From an uncultured Porphyromonadaceae bacterium (lineage in GTDB: Bacteria; Bacteroidota; Bacteroidia; Bacteroidales; Muribaculaceae), in contig CALDIF010000034.1 of the NCBI GenBank assembly GCA_937901905.1, positions 1 through 64,000 on the forward strand: a stretch of 64,000 nt of DNA, read 5' to 3'. This document shows positions 24,529-33,115 of this stretch, in pieces (position 1 is the stretch's first letter; every line of letters starts with the position of its first letter). Position numbers and translations under genes: made by a program. Below the pieces are notes generated by a model. The model was not told the DNA's origin. It was given only the letters and a program-made list of their open reading frames with translations, and searched no databases.

Positions 24529-25140
24529 TCACTTTGCCAACAATTCTACAACGAGATTTTCAATATCGGATATAGGAGCGGTAGGCTCGAAACGACGCAC
24601 TACATTACCCTCACGATCAATGACAAATTTTGTAAAATTCCACTTTATGTCGGGCTTTGAAGCATAATCGGGATCCTTCTTACTCATCATGTCGGCTAAA
24701 ATCTTACCGATGGGGTGATCGAGGTCGAAACCCGCAAAACCGCAACACGATTTAAGATAAACAAACAGTGGTGATGCGTTTTCACCATTCACATCAATCT
24801 TCTTGAATTGTGGAAACTTGGTACCGAATGTGAGAGTACAAAATTCATGAATTTCGTCCTCGGTTCCGGGTGCTTGCTCACCGAACTGGTTACAAGGAAA
24901 ATCCAAAATTTCCAAACCCTTGTCACTATACTTCTCATACAGTGTCTCCAACTCTTCGTACTGAGGTGTGAAACCGCATCGAGTTGCCGTGTTCACTATC
25001 AACAATACCTTGCCGGCGTAGGTTTCACCGATGTTGACCTCTTTACCCTTGCGATCGATAACAGTGATGTCTTTTATACCTTGTCCAATCATAATATTGC
25101 AATTTAAAATTAATAATAAAAATATAATTGTCTTTTTCAT
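24529..25140 (-). CDS. Glutathione-peroxidase-family thiol peroxidase, probably exported
   Basis: 203-residue GPx-like peroxidase that reduces hydroperoxides, probably with thioredoxin as donor in this lineage (inference). The peroxidatic Cys55 lies in NTATRCGFTPQY, FPCNQFGEQAPG supplies the Gln, and KWNFTKFVID supplies the Trp/Asn. The first ~19 residues, MKKTIIFLLLILNCNIMIG, look like a signal peptide, unusual for GPx; a start at the internal Met17 would give a cytoplasmic form. It overlaps nadA by 4 bp (ATGA). Confidence 0.88.
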   Translation of the reverse strand: MKKTIIFLLLILNCNIMIGQGIKDITVIDRKGKEVNIGETYAGKVLLIVNTATRCGFTPQYEELETLYEKYSDKGLEILDFPCNQFGEQAPGTEDEIHEFCTLTFGTKFPQFKKIDVNGENASPLFVYLKSCCGFAGFDLDHPIGKILADMMSKKDPDYASKPDIKWNFTKFVIDREGNVVRRFEPTAPISDIENLVVELLAK

Positions 25141-26120
25141 ATCAAGCCTAAATTATGCGAAATTTCAAGCATGCGATTTATGGGACGAACTGCGAGACGA
25201 GCAGTCTCACTGTCAACCTCTATCTCGGGTGCCATATACACTAATGAATTATATAATTTTTCTAAAGTAATCAACTTCATGAAGTTACATTCATTGCAAG
25301 CACAAGTGCCGTCCTCGGGAGGAGCGGGAATGAATGTTTTTTCGGGACAACGACGCTGCATTTCAAACAATATACCACTCTCGGTAGCGACAATAAACTC
25401 ATTGGCATCATCACTCACAGCATAGTTGAGTAAAGCCTGTGTACTGCCTATCTTGTCGGCTATCATTCTCACCGGTTTCGGACACTCGGGGTGTACGAGC
25501 ACTTTTGCATCGGGATATTGTCGCTTGAGTTCGAGCAATCGTGAGAGTGAAAATTGCTCATGAACATGACAAGCACCATCCCACAACAGCATATCACGAC
25601 CTGTCGTAGCACTGATGTAATTACCCAAATTGCGGTCAGGACCGAAAATAATTTTTGCATCCTCAGGCAAACTCTCAACTATTTGACGGGCATTACCGCT
25701 AGTAACAACAACATCGGTAAGCGCTTTCACTGCCGCACTCGTGTTAACATAACTCACAACAGTGTGATCGGGGTGGTCGGCAACAAAACGCGCAAACTCG
25801 TCAGCCGGACAACTGTCGGCGAGCGAACAACCGGCATTTATGTCGGGCACTATAACTGTTTTGTCGGGACATAAGATTTTGGCTGTTTCGCCCATGAAGT
25901 GTACTCCACACAAGACAATAACACTCGCTGTTGTTTTAGCCGCCAACTGAGCCAGTGCCAAACTGTCGCCGATGTGGTCGGCAAGTTCTTGTATCTCTTG
26001 ACGTTGATAATAGTGAGCCATAATCACGGCATCTCGCTCGCGCTTGAGCCTGATTATCTCGGCACGCAGGTCTATACCCTCGGGCACCGGTATATCAACA
26101 TAACCCTTATCCACGTTCAT
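25137..26120 (-). CDS. nadA: Quinolinate synthase NadA
   Basis: 327-residue [4Fe-4S] enzyme condensing iminoaspartate with dihydroxyacetone phosphate in NAD biosynthesis. The conserved MAHYYQR, CGVHFMGETAKIL, HPECPKPV and C-terminal CACNECNFMKL segments include the three cluster cysteines. No nadB or nadC neighbour is in the window. It is the first gene of a tight minus-strand operon with the peroxidase, M50 protease and nucleoside kinase. Transcription must start within the adjacent DnaA-box-rich block. Confidence 0.95.
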   Translation of the reverse strand: MNVDKGYVDIPVPEGIDLRAEIIRLKRERDAVIMAHYYQRQEIQELADHIGDSLALAQLAAKTTASVIVLCGVHFMGETAKILCPDKTVIVPDINAGCSLADSCPADEFARFVADHPDHTVVSYVNTSAAVKALTDVVVTSGNARQIVESLPEDAKIIFGPDRNLGNYISATTGRDMLLWDGACHVHEQFSLSRLLELKRQYPDAKVLVHPECPKPVRMIADKIGSTQALLNYAVSDDANEFIVATESGILFEMQRRCPEKTFIPAPPEDGTCACNECNFMKLITLEKLYNSLVYMAPEIEVDSETARLAVRPINRMLEISHNLGLI

Positions 26121-26301
26121 ATAATTATATTTTTAATTTATTCTTTTTTAAAAAAATTATTATTGATGATTATTATTGCTTGTTGATAGCGTTGATAACT
26201 TTTTGTTAAAAAATTTGCTTTTTAACTTGTTAAGCTGTAATCAAAGTTTATTTACATTTAATTCACAGTCTTAGTCTCTATGAGTTAGTTAATTAAATGT
26301 A

Positions 26302-26322
26302 TTATCCACAGCCTGTGAATAA
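26302..26322. promoter_or_regulatory. Inverted pair of DnaA boxes (left cluster)
   Basis: TTATCCACA and TGTGAATAA separated by three bases. Both are full matches to the DnaA box on opposite strands. Confidence 0.75.
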
Positions 26323-26326
26323 TTGG

Positions 26327-26334
26327 CAAAGTTA
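26327..26334 (-). promoter_or_regulatory. Possible nadA promoter element inside the origin block
   Basis: TAACTTTG on the minus strand immediately beside the DnaA-box pair. It would give nadA a leader of about 200 bases. The -33 region is weak. Confidence 0.35.
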
Positions 26335-26489
26335 ATAAAATTAAGGGTATTTTCATAACTGTTTTTGTGGAAAAATGCGTGAAAAATAACTTAATAAGTT
26401 TTAATAGATTTTTTTGGAAACAAAATAAGTTTTTATATACAGGGTTCATTTTTACTATGCAAATAAAGTTTTCATTTTTTTTATACAAT

Positions 26490-26524
26490 TTATCCACAAT
26501 AATTGTGCACACAGTTGTGGATAA
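26490..26524. promoter_or_regulatory. Inverted pair of DnaA boxes (right cluster)
   Basis: Two perfect TTATCCACA boxes on opposite strands, at 26490-26498 and 26516-26524, with a near-box TTGTGCACA-like sequence between them. The right box ends 6 bp before the stop end of the metallo-beta-lactamase gene. Confidence 0.75.
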
Positions 26525-26530
26525 ATTTTC

Positions 26531-27334
26531 TTAGATTATAATAACGTCGAGATCGTCAGGCACAACAATGTTGCCTTTGAATTGTGTTGCGGCCTCGGCA
26601 ATAAAAGCGGTAGAACGAGTGTTGAGGTGTTTGTCCTCGGTGTGGTAAAGAAGTAAATTTTTTACATTAAGATATTTTGCTGTCATTCCCGCATCAAGTG
26701 CCGTGCTATGATGTTTTTCATAAGGTCTGAATTGTTCGCGGTTAGCGTAAAGACAAAATGCTTCGCACATTAACCAGTCGCATCCTTGCACAAGATGTTC
26801 ATTAACCATATTGAACGGTTCATCGCCGGCAACGGCAACTCGTTTACCTCCCGGTAAGGTGGCAACAAAACCGTATTGCTTGGTTTTAATGCTACATACA
26901 TCGAAAACGGTAATTTCAATATCGTCAATTTCCAAGTGTTCACCGTCATCAACTTGCCTGAATATAATAGTTTCATCAAATGCTGCCCTTATTTTTTCAG
27001 GTAACATCAATTCGCACATTGACTTGAGTGCACTGATTACCTCGTTGTGACCGTAAACAGTAAGTTTTCCCATATATTTACGCTTGAATTGGAGAGGAGA
27101 AATTTTCCTTATTATCCACACTGCACCCATGATGTGATCACAGTGACAGTGGGTTATAAAAAGATGATGAATATCGTTGTAATCGAGTTGTGATGACTCT
27201 ATACGTCCGAGTATGCCGTTTCCACCACCGGCATCAACCATGATACCGCTTTTTTCACTTTTAATATAGAAGCAAGTGTTATAACATTGAGTTACCATTG
27301 CACTGCCGGTGCCGAACATTGTTATTGATTGCAT
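26531..27334 (-). CDS. Metallo-beta-lactamase-fold hydrolase (RNase Z-like)
   Basis: 267-residue MBL-fold protein. The metal-binding motif THCHCDHIMG (HxHxDH) is present, with a later AGDEP and a C-terminal LLYHTED-type His/Asp segment. It is related to RNase Z and the phosphorylcholine or cyclic-nucleotide MBL groups; the RNase Z exosite arm is not obvious, so the substrate is left open. ATG 27334 (MQSITMFGTGSAM) is preferred to the upstream ATG at 27358, because the family normally opens just before a FxGTGSA segment. It is the last gene after dnaX and the histidine kinase, and its transcription runs toward the origin block. Confidence 0.82.
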   Translation of the reverse strand: MQSITMFGTGSAMVTQCYNTCFYIKSEKSGIMVDAGGGNGILGRIESSQLDYNDIHHLFITHCHCDHIMGAVWIIRKISPLQFKRKYMGKLTVYGHNEVISALKSMCELMLPEKIRAAFDETIIFRQVDDGEHLEIDDIEITVFDVCSIKTKQYGFVATLPGGKRVAVAGDEPFNMVNEHLVQGCDWLMCEAFCLYANREQFRPYEKHHSTALDAGMTAKYLNVKNLLLYHTEDKHLNTRSTAFIAEAATQFKGNIVVPDDLDVIII

Positions 27335-27371
27335 GATATTGTCTATTATTTGGTGCAAAAAGTAGCGGGTC

Positions 27372-28577
27372 TCAATTCAGAATGAGTGGCAACTCTATTG
27401 AGAACGTTGTTCCACGACCTATTTCACTGTCCTTGACGTAGATACGTCCGCCGTGATATTCTTCGATAATACGCTTAACCAAAGTGAGTCCCAACCCCCA
27501 ACCGCGTTTTTTGGTAGTGAAACCGGGAGTAAAAACGTTCTTGAAATTTTTACGGGCAATACCCTTGCCGGTGTCGCTGACAAGTATTAATGCCATACGC
27601 GTGCTAACGTTGATGGTGATATCGAGTTTGCCCTCGCCGTCCATGGCATCGACTGCATTTTTAGTAAGGTTTTCCATCACCCATGCGAAAAGAGGTTTGC
27701 AAAGCATTACGCGTGCCTGTTGAGCAGCCGGCTGTTCCGAAATGGTGAGTTTTACACGCTTGGGAATGCGTGACTGCATGTAAGCGAGAGCCTCTTTAAC
27801 AGCATCGACCAGTTCAACCTCGTCTTTATCGGGCATACTGCCTATTTTTGAGAAACGGTCGGCGATGGTTGACAAGCGTTGAACGTCCTTATCAATATCG
27901 GCGACAATTTCACTGTCAACCCCCATTGTCGGTAATATTTGTGTCCATGCCATCAACGACGAGATGGGCGTGCCTAACTGATGAGCGGTTTCCTTTGATA
28001 GTCCTACCCACACCTTATTTTGCTCGGCTCGCTTGACACTCATCAGTGCAGTGTAGGCGATAGCGACAAAAATCAATACTACCACCAGTTGTATATAGGG
28101 AAAATATGCAAGTTGTTTGAGTAAGGTAGAGTCCTCGTAGTAAAGATACTGTGTTGTGTTGTCGTCAATGACAATTTCGATTTTGTTGCGTGAATTGGTA
28201 AGAGATGAAAGTTTGTCCTTAAGGAACTTCATGTTGCGTTCGCTGATGTCAAGCACGGCAAGACTGTCAACGCTCTCGGGTAATCTGAAGTTGCGATGTA
28301 GTAAAATTTCACCGTCGGCATCAACGAGCAACACAGGTATGTTGTGATTGTCTTCAATGATGCTTAACAGGAAATCCACATCGGCATCACTGTTTTCACG
28401 TGTCAGTTCGCGTGTGGCATTTGCCCAAATTTGCATTCTTGAGCGTTCTTGTTCGGCAAGGTCGTTGACAAGATTGTTACTGATGAGCAAGAAAATGCCC
28501 ACCAATAACAGACTGACTCCGATAAACACCATTTTGTAGATGCGCCTTGAGTCGTATATGTTGCGCAAGTTAGCCAC
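27372..28577 (-). CDS. Sensor histidine kinase
   Basis: 401-residue two-transmembrane kinase. TM1 lies at about 16-36, an extracytoplasmic sensor region at about 37-158, and TM2 at about 160-181. The H-box has His199 in SKETAHQLGTPISSL, a variant common in Bacteroidetes. The ATPase domain shows the N-box NLTKNAVDAMDG, G1 SDTGKGI, and G2 RGWGLGLTLV. No response regulator is next to it, so its partner is unknown. It lies 17 bp after dnaX. Confidence 0.93.
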   Translation of the reverse strand: MANLRNIYDSRRIYKMVFIGVSLLLVGIFLLISNNLVNDLAEQERSRMQIWANATRELTRENSDADVDFLLSIIEDNHNIPVLLVDADGEILLHRNFRLPESVDSLAVLDISERNMKFLKDKLSSLTNSRNKIEIVIDDNTTQYLYYEDSTLLKQLAYFPYIQLVVVLIFVAIAYTALMSVKRAEQNKVWVGLSKETAHQLGTPISSLMAWTQILPTMGVDSEIVADIDKDVQRLSTIADRFSKIGSMPDKDEVELVDAVKEALAYMQSRIPKRVKLTISEQPAAQQARVMLCKPLFAWVMENLTKNAVDAMDGEGKLDITINVSTRMALILVSDTGKGIARKNFKNVFTPGFTTKKRGWGLGLTLVKRIIEEYHGGRIYVKDSEIGRGTTFSIELPLILN

Positions 28578-28594
28578 AGTACATCATTGTGCCG

Positions 28595-30334
28595 TCAGGC
28601 AAGTTTGAGGTCGAAATCAGTAACAAGTTTTTTGAAACTGTCGTATCTTGCCGAGAGGTCACGTGCAACTTCTTGTGGCGACATGATGCGTCGCGTTTCT
28701 TGTGTTTGGTCAACGGCGAAGTTGAAGGCAATCATGTCATTTTCCAACGCGTCGCGCAGGGCGGTGAGCCACTTAGGCTTATTATCCTCCATGATGCTGA
28801 CCTCGGCATCGCTTGCCACGGTGAGCAAGTAGGTGTCCTCTCCCACCCTCACCGGCAAGTGATTGCGCATCAGTGTAATTATTACTTGTTCGTTATGGTG
28901 AGTGTTAATGTAGTCTTTCCACGCGTCGAGCAGTTGCTCGTCGGTGTAGTTGTTCCGCCTCACTGTGTTGGCTTGGCTTGTTTGTTGTTCCTCGGCAACG
29001 TTATTGGAACTGATTCGCACAGTTGATGTTCCGGCAACACGTCGCGGTACACGTGGCGAGTGTGATGCGGTGGTCTGGTTGGGTACATCTGCATTACTCA
29101 CAGGTGCAGTGGTCGCAGCATTTGATTTGGGTATCACAGTTTGAGCGTGTGTCACCGGAGTTGGCGTGCCGACAGTGTCAGCTGTTGCCGTGATTGGTTG
29201 TATTTTAACCGGATTGTCACCTCGTGTCGCTTCGAGCGGTTTGAGAATTTGACACAGTTTGACGAGGGTTAATTCGACAAGCAGTTGCTTGCTTGTGGCA
29301 TCGCGATAGTTGAGGTCGCAAGTACAACACAAGTCAACGGCGCGATAAAGGAAACCCGCATTTACCTCACTTGCTTGCTGCAAATAACGTTCACTAACCG
29401 TGGCGTCCATTTCGAGCAACGAGCGCGTCGAAGGAACTTGTGCCACCATGAGGTCGCGCAAGTGAGCCGCCAGACCATTGATGAAAAACAAGGAATCAAA
29501 ACCCTTGTCGCGCACCTCCTTGTAGATTAACAATGCGCCCGGAACATCACCCTCAATGGCACACTGTACCAACCTGAAGTAGTAGTCGTAGTCCAGCACA
29601 TTGAGGTTGTTGATTGTGTCTTGATAAGTGATGTGTCCTCGTGTCGAAGCGACAACCTGGTCGAATATAGACAAAGCGTCACGCATTGCTCCATCGGCCT
29701 TTTGGGCTATAACATTGAGGGCCTCGGGCGCGGCTTCAACACCCTGATCGGCAGCGATGCGCTGCAACTGCTGCACGATGTCGGGAACAGTGATACGGGC
29801 GAAGTCATAGATTTGGCATCGCGACAAGATGGTGGGTATAACCTTTTGTTTTTCGGTTGTAGCGAGAATAAAGATGGCATACTCGGGTGGTTCTTCAAGC
29901 GTCTTGAGAAAGGCGTTGAATGCTTGGTTAGAGAGCATGTGAACCTCATCAATGATGAAAACGCGGTAGCGTCCGCCTTGAGGAGGTATGCGCACCTGGT
30001 CGGTAATGTTGCGAATATCGTCGACCGAGTTGTTACTTGCCGCATCAAGTTCGGTGATATTGTAACTTTGTTGTTCGTTAAAGGCTCGGCATGACTCACA
30101 TTCATTGCATGCCTCGCCCTCGGCTGTGGGGTTTAGACAGTTAATTGTTTTGGCGAAGATGCGGGCGCACGTTGTCTTGCCTACACCGCGCGGACCGCAA
30201 AACAGGTAGGCATGCGCCAGTCGTCCGCTAGCAATAGCCGTCTTTAACGTGTGGGTCAACGATTGTTGTCCCACAACACTGTCAAACGAGGTCGGTCTGT
30301 ACTTGCGTGCCGACACTATATAATTACTGCTCAT
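28595..30334 (-). CDS. dnaX: DNA polymerase III subunits gamma/tau
   Basis: 579-residue clamp-loader ATPase. Walker A GPRGVGKTTCARIF, a zinc-binding cysteine cluster ending CNECESC, Walker B DEVHMLS and the SRC sensor region (LSRCQIYDF) are clear. The C-terminal ~220 residues form a tau-like region after a Thr/Pro-rich linker. I chose the ATG at 30332-30334 (MSSNYIVSARKYRP), the normal DnaX N-terminus; the longer frame to 30472 crosses its promoter. It is the first gene of a minus-strand transcript with the histidine kinase and MBL gene. Confidence 0.96.
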   Translation of the reverse strand: MSSNYIVSARKYRPTSFDSVVGQQSLTHTLKTAIASGRLAHAYLFCGPRGVGKTTCARIFAKTINCLNPTAEGEACNECESCRAFNEQQSYNITELDAASNNSVDDIRNITDQVRIPPQGGRYRVFIIDEVHMLSNQAFNAFLKTLEEPPEYAIFILATTEKQKVIPTILSRCQIYDFARITVPDIVQQLQRIAADQGVEAAPEALNVIAQKADGAMRDALSIFDQVVASTRGHITYQDTINNLNVLDYDYYFRLVQCAIEGDVPGALLIYKEVRDKGFDSLFFINGLAAHLRDLMVAQVPSTRSLLEMDATVSERYLQQASEVNAGFLYRAVDLCCTCDLNYRDATSKQLLVELTLVKLCQILKPLEATRGDNPVKIQPITATADTVGTPTPVTHAQTVIPKSNAATTAPVSNADVPNQTTASHSPRVPRRVAGTSTVRISSNNVAEEQQTSQANTVRRNNYTDEQLLDAWKDYINTHHNEQVIITLMRNHLPVRVGEDTYLLTVASDAEVSIMEDNKPKWLTALRDALENDMIAFNFAVDQTQETRRIMSPQEVARDLSARYDSFKKLVTDFDLKLA

Positions 30335-30361
30335 TATTGCTCGGTTAGTTACATCAACTCG

Positions 30362-30393
30362 CAAATTTACTATTTTTTTCGTGTCTGTGCAAT
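30362..30393 (-). promoter_or_regulatory. Bacteroidetes-type promoter for dnaX
   Basis: On the minus strand ATTG (30390-30393), a 20-base spacer, then TAAATTTG (30362-30369), 28 bp before the dnaX ATG. Confidence 0.7.
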
Positions 30394-30473
30394 TCACTTT
30401 GTCATTTATCTTTATCTTCGAGGTTGCCGAAACGGATATAATGATAAAGTGCATGATGTGTTGTGTTGGCACA

Positions 30474-30505
30474 CTTGCAAAGCAAATTTTGTTTTATTAC
30501 CTTTG
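30474..30505 (+). promoter_or_regulatory. Bacteroidetes-type promoter for mnmG
   Basis: CTTG (30474-30477), a 20-base spacer, then TACCTTTG (30498-30505), 23 bp before the mnmG ATG. The sequence from the spacer through the -7 element is almost identical to the promoter before murE at 46 kb. Confidence 0.75.
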
Positions 30506-30527
30506 CAACTCGGTTTTTAAGCGGGGA

Positions 30528-32408
30528 ATGAAATTCACGTTTGACATAATAGTTATCGGTGCCGGTCATGCCGGTTGTGAAGCGGCACATGCCGCAGCAC
30601 GATTGGGTTCACGCGTCTTGCTTATCACGATGGATATGAACAAGGTGGCGCAGATGAGCTGTAACCCGGCAGTCGGCGGAATTGCAAAGGGGCAAATCGT
30701 TCGCGAAATTGATGCAATGGGCGGCATGATGGGCATCGTGACCGACCGCACCAGTATACAGATGCGTATGCTGAATCGCAGTAAAGGACCTGCGATGCAC
30801 TCACCCCGAAGTCAAGCCGACCGCATGCAGTTTATTGCTCGTTGGCGTGAGGCTCTTGATAACACCCCCGGCTTGTCCTTATGGCAAGATACGGTTAAAC
30901 AACTTGTCATTAAAGACGGTCGTGTAACCGGAGTTATAACATCGCTCGGAGTGACTTTTAATGCTCGTGCCGTCATACTCACTGCCGGAACATTCCTCGG
31001 TGGTATGATGCATGTGGGACGGGTAATGACTCCGGGTGGACGAGTGAGTGAACCCGCGTCTACCGGTTTGACCGGGCAACTTGTTTCATTGGGTTTGACT
31101 GCAGGACGCATGAAAACCGGCACTCCGCCACGAATTGATGGTCGAACGGTTGATTTCTCCCTCGCTACCGAGCAACATGGTGACGAACCGTCACACCACC
31201 GCTTCAGTTACTTGACCGATACGCGAAGTCGCCTGGCACAACGTTCATGTTGGACGATATACACTAACCGAGAAGTCCACGACGTGTTGCGTGATGCACT
31301 ACCCGACTCCCCATTGTACAACGGACAAATCAGGAGCATAGGTCCTCGTTATTGTCCGAGTATCGAAACAAAAATTGTAACATTTGCCGAGCGCGACAGT
31401 CATCAGTTGTTTCTCGAACCCGAAGGTGAGACCACGGCAGAATATTACTTGAACGGTTTCTCATCATCATTGCCGTGGCAAGTGCAAGTTGAAGCATTGC
31501 GAAAAATACCTGCTCTGCGAGATGTTCAATTATATCGCCCGGGTTATGCCATAGAGTACGACTATTTTGACCCCACGGGACTATATCATTCTCTTGAATC
31601 AAAGTTTGTGGGCGGTCTTTTTCTTGCCGGTCAGATTAACGGGACGACCGGATATGAGGAAGCGGCAGGTCAGGGTTTGGTGGCGGGTATTAACGCCCAT
31701 CACAGCGTGAACGGTATGGAACCGCTCGTGCTAGGTCGCGACGAGGCTTACATCGGAGTTTTGATAGATGACCTCGTGACCAAGGGTGTTGACGAACCTT
31801 ATCGCATGTTTACCTCGCGTGCCGAGTACCGCATCTTGTTGCGTCAAGACGATGCCGACATGCGACTCACACCACAATCTTATCGCTTGGGGCTTGCCGA
31901 TGCTCATCGATATGATTTGCAGCAGAGCAAGCAGCGTGAAGTGGAGTCGTTGATTGATTTTGCGTCTGCTTATACGGTGCGCACATCTCACATCAACGAT
32001 GCCTTGATTGCTCGCCGAATGGAGCCGCTCAAGCAGGGTTGTCGCCTTGTTGACTTGCTCACGCGACCGGAGTTTGATTTCGCCCTTCTTGCCGAACTCA
32101 ATGCGGTAATAGCCGAGCGACTCGATAAGGTGGAAGCCGAGCGTCGTGATGAAATTATTGAGGCAGCCGAGATACGCATCAAGTATGACGGTTACATTCG
32201 TCGGGAGCGAGAACTCGCCGATCGTCTGACCCGTCTCGAATGTATAAAGTTGCGTGGAAAGGTTAATTATGGCGAGGTGCATCAGTTGAGCACCGAGGCT
32301 CGACAAAAGTTAACTGCCATAGATCCTGCGACGCTTGGACAAGCCTCCCGAATTCCGGGAGTTTCCCCGAGTGATATTAGTGTACTTCTCTTATTATTAA
32401 GGAGTTAA
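30528..32408 (+). CDS. mnmG: tRNA uridine 5-carboxymethylaminomethyl modification enzyme MnmG (GidA)
   Basis: 626-residue FAD enzyme that modifies U34 of certain tRNAs together with MnmE. The N-terminal FAD motif GAGHAGCEAA, MSCNPAVGGIAKGQ, the GTPPRIDGRT segment, and the C-terminal helical domain ending SRIPGVSPSDISVL are all present. I chose ATG 30528 (MKFTFDIIVIGAGHAG); the longer frame to 30381 would contain the promoter and is unlikely protein. mnmG is a classic origin-adjacent gene and here opens the long plus-strand block. Confidence 0.97.
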   Translation: MKFTFDIIVIGAGHAGCEAAHAAARLGSRVLLITMDMNKVAQMSCNPAVGGIAKGQIVREIDAMGGMMGIVTDRTSIQMRMLNRSKGPAMHSPRSQADRMQFIARWREALDNTPGLSLWQDTVKQLVIKDGRVTGVITSLGVTFNARAVILTAGTFLGGMMHVGRVMTPGGRVSEPASTGLTGQLVSLGLTAGRMKTGTPPRIDGRTVDFSLATEQHGDEPSHHRFSYLTDTRSRLAQRSCWTIYTNREVHDVLRDALPDSPLYNGQIRSIGPRYCPSIETKIVTFAERDSHQLFLEPEGETTAEYYLNGFSSSLPWQVQVEALRKIPALRDVQLYRPGYAIEYDYFDPTGLYHSLESKFVGGLFLAGQINGTTGYEEAAGQGLVAGINAHHSVNGMEPLVLGRDEAYIGVLIDDLVTKGVDEPYRMFTSRAEYRILLRQDDADMRLTPQSYRLGLADAHRYDLQQSKQREVESLIDFASAYTVRTSHINDALIARRMEPLKQGCRLVDLLTRPEFDFALLAELNAVIAERLDKVEAERRDEIIEAAEIRIKYDGYIRRERELADRLTRLECIKLRGKVNYGEVHQLSTEARQKLTAIDPATLGQASRIPGVSPSDISVLLLLLRS

Positions 32409-32416
32409 TGTTTAAT

Positions 32417-32432
32417 TGTTTCACGTGAAACA
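32417..32432. promoter_or_regulatory. parS centromere site 1 (ParB binding)
   Basis: TGTTTCACGTGAAACA, a perfect 16-bp palindrome identical to the widely conserved parS core. It lies in the 34-bp gap between mnmG and apt. parS sites recruit ParB and SMC for chromosome segregation and cluster near origins. Confidence 0.9.
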
Positions 32433-32442
32433 TTGATTATTT

Positions 32443-32979
32443 ATGCAACAATCAGCATTAGAGCGCGTGAAGTCGCTCGTCCGTAACATTCCGGATTTTC
32501 CCGTCAAGGGTATACAATTTAAGGACTTGACAACAGTCTTGAAAGACCCACAGGCACTCGCAACTATCAGTGATGCGCTTGCCGAGATGTATCGCGGTCG
32601 AGGCATCACCAAGGTTGTCGGCATCGAGTCGCGTGGTTTTATTGCAGGCGCAATACTTGCCTCTCGCATCGGAGCCGGTTTTGTGCCCATCCGTAAGCCG
32701 GGTAAGCTGCCCGCCGACACAATCAAGAAATCTTACGCCAAGGAGTACGGTGTAGACACTATCGAAATACATGCCGATGCTATAGTGCCCGGTGATGTGG
32801 TGCTCCTGCATGACGACCTGCTTGCAACAGGCGGAACAATGCTTGCCGCCTACGAACTCGTTAAAGCCATGCAGCCCGCTAAGGTGTATATGAACTTCAT
32901 CTGCTCGCTGCCGGCATTGAAAGGTCGCGATTTGTTTCCTCAAGAGGTGGAGGTGACAAGCCTTTTCGATTTCGATTGA
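32443..32979 (+). CDS. apt: Adenine phosphoribosyltransferase
   Basis: 178-residue purine salvage enzyme converting adenine and PRPP to AMP. The PRPP-binding loop VVLLHDDLLATGGTML and the ESRGFIAGA segment are clear. Length matches the family. It stands 34 bp after mnmG, with a parS site in the gap. Confidence 0.96.
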   Translation: MQQSALERVKSLVRNIPDFPVKGIQFKDLTTVLKDPQALATISDALAEMYRGRGITKVVGIESRGFIAGAILASRIGAGFVPIRKPGKLPADTIKKSYAKEYGVDTIEIHADAIVPGDVVLLHDDLLATGGTMLAAYELVKAMQPAKVYMNFICSLPALKGRDLFPQEVEVTSLFDFD

Positions 32980-33023
32980 CAGCAATTGTTGTTCCTTGTG
33001 GGTGAGTAACCTGATTTGACCGG

Positions 33024-33056
33024 AATGGTGAACAAGCGGTAATGATGTTCACCATT
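33024..33056 (+). terminator. Terminator-like hairpin between apt and uvrC
   Basis: A perfect 11-bp stem AATGGTGAACA (33024-33034) / TGTTCACCATT (33046-33056) with an 11-base loop, followed by TTGTGTTTAT. Confidence 0.65.
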
Positions 33057-33115
33057 TTGTGTTTATCCGATACAAAAACCGTGTTTGTGTCATCACATAT
33101 CAACGCCCTACTCCC

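Larger units (their letters stand above)
26121..26530. other. Candidate chromosomal replication origin (oriC)
   Basis: 410 bp non-coding and extremely AT-rich. Five sites match the DnaA box TTWTNCACA: 26302-26310 (+, TTATCCACA), 26314-26322 (-, TTATTCACA), 26366-26374 (-, TTTTCCACA), 26490-26498 (+, TTATCCACA) and 26516-26524 (-, TTATCCACA). The first two form an inverted pair with a 3-base gap; the last two form a larger inverted pair. The left part (26121-26230) is almost pure A/T and could be the unwinding element. Two parS sites, dnaX, mnmG and recF are nearby. The function is inferred. Confidence 0.7.

Noticed and set aside
26107..26115. Sixth DnaA box (TTATCCACG) at the nadA start
   Set aside because: One mismatch at a conserved position and inside nadA codons; not counted with the five consensus boxes.
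30335..30472. Upstream extension of dnaX
   Set aside because: Covers the TAAATTTG promoter; DnaX proteins begin close to the SARKYRP segment.
30381..30527. Upstream extension of mnmG
   Set aside because: It contains the mnmG promoter and overlaps the dnaX promoter; MnmG proteins begin at the FAD motif segment chosen.
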